The notes beneath the pieces were generated by a model. That model did not search any database and was not told the origin of the DNA. It saw only the letters and a list, made by a program, of their open reading frames with translations. From a virus, in IMG/VR virus record IMGVR_UViG_3300042888_000681, positions 1 through 25,566 of that record: a stretch of DNA of 25,566 nucleotides. One strand, 5' to 3'. A program made the translations under genes and the position numbers. Positions 25,033-25,566 of this stretch are shown here, in pieces (positions within the stretch are counted from its first letter, which is position 1; each line of letters starts with the position of its first letter).

Positions 25033-25364
25033 TATTTACCGTAATAACTCGCTAATTCTTCAGGTGTCGCAATGCGAACCTGCTTACGTGTTAGCCATTT
25101 TTCTGATGCTTCTTTGGTTACAATATTATAACCTGGGGTTAGTTGGCCAACCTTTACCCAATGCATACTTTTAGTTGAATATATTGCAACTTTTTCATTT
25201 GTTTTACTTGGTGCAGCAACTTCTTTATTTGGGTCTGGAATAAAACTGCCTATTGTTTCCAATATCTGCATTTTTGTTGTTGCCCCATCTAGATTAATAT
25301 TATTCTTTTTGGCATAGGACTTTAACTCAAAAACTGTTTTTGTAACTAATTCTTCAATTGTCAT
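25032..25364 (-). CDS. Small post-capsid protein with a SAP/HeH-like helical domain
   Basis: The product has 110 residues. Residues about 8-37 (VFELKSYAKKNNINLDGATT, then MQILETI) form the two-helix pattern of SAP/HeH/Rho-N modules, which bind DNA or act as protein-contact elements. A low-complexity linker is followed by a C-terminal segment (VKVGQLTPGYNIVTKEASEK) ending in TPEELASYYGK. Small proteins of this build are often found right after the capsid gene in phages. GGAGG sits 8 nt before the ATG at 25364, and a candidate extended -10 lies just upstream. It heads the neck gene run, whose members are coupled by 1-8 bp overlaps. The exact role is unknown. Confidence 0.8.
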   Translation of the reverse strand: MTIEELVTKTVFELKSYAKKNNINLDGATTKMQILETIGSFIPDPNKEVAAPSKTNEKVAIYSTKSMHWVKVGQLTPGYNIVTKEASEKWLTRKQVRIATPEELASYYGK

Positions 25365-25383
25365 AAGTATATCCTCCTATGTT

Positions 25384-25392
25384 ATTATACCA
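25384..25392 (-). promoter_or_regulatory. Candidate extended -10 promoter heading the neck gene run
   Basis: The minus strand reads TGGTATAAT, followed by AACATAGGAGG and the ATG at 25364. It lies 14 bp after the hairpin that ends the capsid gene. There is no -35 match. A start about 7 nt downstream would fall just before or within the Shine-Dalgarno, giving a very short leader. Confidence 0.42.
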
Positions 25393-25403
25393 GAATGTGA
25401 AGA

Positions 25404-25431
25404 AGGAGGGCAGTTGTTACACCGCCCTCCT
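25404..25431 (-). terminator. Hairpin terminator after the capsid gene
   Basis: AGGAGGGC and GCCCTCCT form a perfect 8-bp G+C-rich stem with a 12-nt loop, 20 bp after the capsid stop. On the minus strand it is followed by TCTTCACATTCTGG, only moderately U-rich. It probably causes partial termination between the capsid gene and the neck genes. Confidence 0.7.
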
Positions 25432-25451
25432 CATTCAATTATTTATGAGTA

Positions 25452-25566
25452 TTACTCAGAAGTAGAGTTTGCATCTGCATAAGCAACTGCATCTAGTTCT
25501 TCCCATTGAATACCAAAGCGGACGAATACTGTGTATTCAATTGTATCCTTCTTTGGCTTGTATTCA
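25452..25566 (-). CDS. Probable major capsid protein, last 37 codons (runs off the right edge)
   Basis: The minus strand is open from the right edge to a TAA at 25452-25454 and encodes 37 residues ending DAVAYADANSTSE. The segment IEYTVFVRFGIQWEELDAV looks like the final strand and tail of a capsid subunit. The codons (AAG, TAC, TTC, CGC) are those of a highly expressed gene, and the gene ends in a G+C-rich hairpin. The identity is inferred from position before the connector genes and from codon choice. Too little is visible for a family call. Confidence 0.65.
   Translation of the reverse strand, partial: EYKPKKDTIEYTVFVRFGIQWEELDAVAYADANSTSE

Noticed and set aside
21632-25364. A contractile-tail (sheath) gene
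   Set aside because: The only genes between the neck block and the tape measure are one tube protein and two chaperones; no large sheath-sized frame is present.
1-25566. tRNA genes, CRISPR arrays, insertion sequences, attachment sites
   Set aside because: No gap exceeds about 90 bp. I saw no cloverleaf-like segment, no regularly spaced repeats and no transposase or integrase motif.

Overview
The window is a stretch of a tailed double-stranded DNA phage genome (or a prophage carrying one). It is A+T-rich, and every convincing gene lies on the minus strand, so transcription runs from high to low coordinates. Reading in that direction, the window opens on the 3' end of what is probably the major capsid protein gene. 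A head-tail connector and neck block follows (25364 to 22349), then a tail tube protein gene (22270-21632), two paralogous tail assembly chaperone genes, a giant 3177-residue tape measure gene (20466-10933) and a run of tail-tip and minor tail genes (10932 to 3078). There is no sheath gene and no contractile baseplate set, so the virion is most likely a siphovirus. The tape measure length points to an exceptionally long flexible tail.

Below about 3076 the content changes, without a change of strand, to a small zinc-ribbon protein, a helix-turn-helix protein, two small conserved-looking proteins, a DnaB-family replicative helicase and the N-terminal part of a CHC2 zinc-finger/TOPRIM primase that runs off the left edge. 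Lysis, packaging and integration genes are not in the window. The host is not identifiable from sequence alone. The TP901-like tape measure, the order of the small genes and a possible leaderless gene suggest a Gram-positive host, perhaps a low-GC actinobacterium, but this is inference.

Three things stand out. First, the tape measure carries an insert of about 600 residues between two copies of a 52-residue repeat, and inside it lies a region with a full set of protein-kinase-fold motif residues (Lys1120, Glu1131 or Glu1139, Asp1203-x4-Asn1208, Asp1216-Val-Gly). It may be an enzymatic cargo domain delivered with the tail. Second, the tail assembly chaperone is not made by the usual -1 frameshift. 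A long (233 aa) and a short (109 aa) form are encoded by tandem duplicated genes with visibly different initiation signals. Third, all four exact TGnTATAAT extended -10 sequences I found on the coding strand sit at gene junctions. A near match lies in another junction, and two of the five sites directly follow clear hairpin terminators. This suggests that the virion genes are split into separately tuned transcription units.
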